NCBI GenBank assembly: GCA_007133145.1
Contig: SLNF01000324.1
Coordinates: forward strand, 1 to 7,397
From: Nitriliruptorales bacterium
Lineage (GTDB): Bacteria > Actinomycetota > Nitriliruptoria > Euzebyales > Egibacteraceae
Length of the DNA stretch: 7,397 bases
Direction: 5' to 3'
Shown: positions 6,575-7,397 of the stretch, in pieces
Numbering within the stretch: position 1 is the stretch's first letter
How the letters are laid out: each line of letters begins with the position of its first letter
Notes under the pieces: generated by a model
Database searches by the model: none
Told to the model about the DNA's origin: nothing
The model's input: the letters and a program-made list of their open reading frames with translations, nothing else
Program-made: the position numbers and the translations under genes

Positions 6575-7228
6575 ATGGCCGTGGTCGAGGAGGCAACGCC
6601 GGGGCGTCGTGGACACTATCCGCGGGGCGGTGTCGAGTTCTCGCGAGTCGCGAACCTCAGCGACGCCCTGTTCGCGATCGCGATGACCGTGCTCGTCCTG
6701 CGCATCGAGTCACCCGTCGCCGGGGGCGACGCGCTGGCTGCGGCGGTCGTAGCCCAATGGCCGCAACTGCTGGCCTTCGCCATCAGCTTCGCCGTGATCG
6801 CGCACTTCTGGTGGGTCCACCACAGCTTCGTTGCCATGCTCGGGGAACTCGAACCGGGTCTCGTCGCGCTTACGCTCGTGCTGCTCGGTGCGGTCGCTCT
6901 CGTGCCCTGGCCCACGAGCCTCATCGGCATCGACCCGACGGCCCGCGCCGCGGTCGTACCGTATCTCGCGCTCGTCGCGATCATCGCGGTCTTGCACATG
7001 CTCCTCTTGCTGCGGGCTTGGCGCGTGGACGCCTGGAGTGAGCGACCCCCTCCGGGTGCCTTCCGCTGGAGCGTCCTGAGCTGGGGCTCGAGCGCGCTCG
7101 TGACCTTCGTCGCAATCGCGGTCGCCCTCTGGATGCCGGTGGCCGGCATCGCCACGCTGCTGCTCACGTGGCCGGTGGAGTCCCTCGTCGGCCATCTCGC
7201 CCCTGAGACATGCCGCCCGTGGGTCTGA
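6575..7228 (+). CDS. TMEM175 (DUF1211) family membrane protein, putative cation channel
   Basis: A 217-residue polytopic protein. Bacterial TMEM175 homologues are tetrameric K+-permeable channels with six helices per subunit and a pore lined by helix 1. Helices are read at about 26-44, 64-81, 95-115, 125-147, 167-186 and 188-205. The family signature around helix 1 (RxxxFSD) appears as R24-VAN-L27-S28-D29 plus ALFAIAMTVLVL, with Leu in place of Phe. The FWWVHHSF stretch (78-85) and WPTSLIG (112-118) are other family hallmarks. Odd point: helix 1 ends in Arg43 (VLRIESP), where I recall Asp or Glu in most relatives. The frame is open further left to a GTG at 6443, but the extra 44 residues are low-complexity, lack a good ribosome binding site and are not expected in this family. 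I therefore start at the ATG 6575, and GTG 6581 is equally possible. Ion selectivity cannot be read from the sequence. It is divergent from the DUF3048 gene. Confidence 0.88.
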   Translation: MAVVEEATPGRRGHYPRGGVEFSRVANLSDALFAIAMTVLVLRIESPVAGGDALAAAVVAQWPQLLAFAISFAVIAHFWWVHHSFVAMLGELEPGLVALTLVLLGAVALVPWPTSLIGIDPTARAAVVPYLALVAIIAVLHMLLLLRAWRVDAWSERPPPGAFRWSVLSWGSSALVTFVAIAVALWMPVAGIATLLLTWPVESLVGHLAPETCRPWV

Positions 7229-7233
7229 TCCCT

Positions 7234-7294
7234 GCGCGGCCGGGTGTCCCTGCCATGGCGATAGTCCCTCGCGGCGGTCTTGCCCGGCCGTCGC
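7234..7294 (+). terminator. Long-loop inverted repeat after the TMEM175-like gene
   Basis: CGGCCGGG (7237-7244) and CCCGGCCG (7283-7290) pair perfectly. Skipping one T at 7291, GCG (7234-7236) pairs with CGC (7292-7294), giving an 11-bp stem with one bulge and a 38-base loop. It begins 5 bases after the stop codon. It is a candidate terminator without a T run, and the long loop lowers confidence. Confidence 0.33.
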
Positions 7295-7347
7295 GCTGGC
7301 CGCCGCCACACGCTGCCCGCGGGCGGGTTGTGTGCTGGCAGGGGTGT

Positions 7348-7371
7348 GCGCCCCGGGGGTGGCCGGGGCGC
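7348..7371. terminator. Strong 9-bp hairpin near the right edge
   Basis: GCGCCCCGG (7348-7356) and CCGGGGCGC (7363-7371) form a perfect 9-bp stem around the loop GGGTGG. A 10-bp palindrome, GCCCGCGGGC, lies just upstream at 7315-7324. This is the most stable simple hairpin in the last 170 bases. It may terminate the TMEM175-like gene, terminate a minus-strand gene entering from the right, or lie in the leader of a gene starting at 7384. Confidence 0.35.
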
Positions 7372-7383
7372 GGCGGAGAGGCG

Positions 7384-7397
7384 ATGGGGTGGTTCTA
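7384..7397 (+). CDS. Possible first codons of a further gene, cut by the window edge
   Basis: GGAGAGG at 7375-7381 precedes an ATG at 7384, with GGAG placed 5 bases upstream. The frame then reads Met-Gly-Trp-Phe followed by TA at the edge, so the next codon is either Tyr or a stop. Only four codons are visible, so no product can be named. This is a placement hint only. Confidence 0.18.

Noticed and set aside
6616..7311. 231-residue minus-strand frame antisense to the TMEM175-like gene
   Set aside because: No hydrophobic segments or motif; the + strand has six clear helices and family signatures.
2..7397. A mobile element, defence island or CRISPR array
   Set aside because: No transposase, integrase, toxin, nuclease or regularly spaced repeats seen; the gene set is typical chromosomal content with uniform composition by eye.

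Overview
The window is strongly G+C-rich throughout, with G or C at most third codon positions and GTG used as a start codon. The gene set is a long HrpA helicase, a cyclopropane/methyl fatty-acyl phospholipid synthase, a DUF3048 lipoprotein and a TMEM175-type membrane protein. Together these suggest a high-G+C actinobacterial chromosome. A deep-branching group such as Nitriliruptoria is only a guess. I see no phage, plasmid, insertion-sequence, CRISPR or tRNA/rRNA signal.

Layout, left to right. (1) 2-3751, +: hrpA. It is complete at its C-terminus but runs off the left edge of the window; the reading frame is open to base 2 and reads as HrpA N-terminal sequence. (2) 3752-3893: a short gap holding a small hairpin and, just before the next gene, two abutting palindromes and a strong ribosome binding site. 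(3) 3894-5162, +: a cyclopropane-fatty-acyl-phospholipid synthase family enzyme with all the catalytic residues I could check. (4) 5163-5303: a convergent intergenic region packed with G+C-rich inverted repeats, probably terminating transcription from both sides. (5) 5304-6305, -: a DUF3048 (YerB-like) lipoprotein. (6) 6306-6574: a divergent intergenic region with an inverted plus direct repeat of GAGGGT and candidate promoter elements. (7) 6575-7228, +: a six-helix TMEM175/DUF1211 family protein whose exact start is uncertain. (8) 7229-7397: hairpins, and possibly the first codons of another gene at the right edge.

The four genes do not form an obvious pathway. Three of the four have envelope or membrane roles: phospholipid acyl-chain modification, a surface lipoprotein of unknown function and a putative cation channel. 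The first acts on RNA and ribosomes. This looks like ordinary core-genome sequence rather than an accessory island, and I did not find a convincing undescribed system. The items most worth a second look are the twin palindromes upstream of the lipid synthase, the operator-like repeat in the divergent region, the arginine-rich linker of the lipid synthase, and start-site corrections for hrpA and the TMEM175-like gene.
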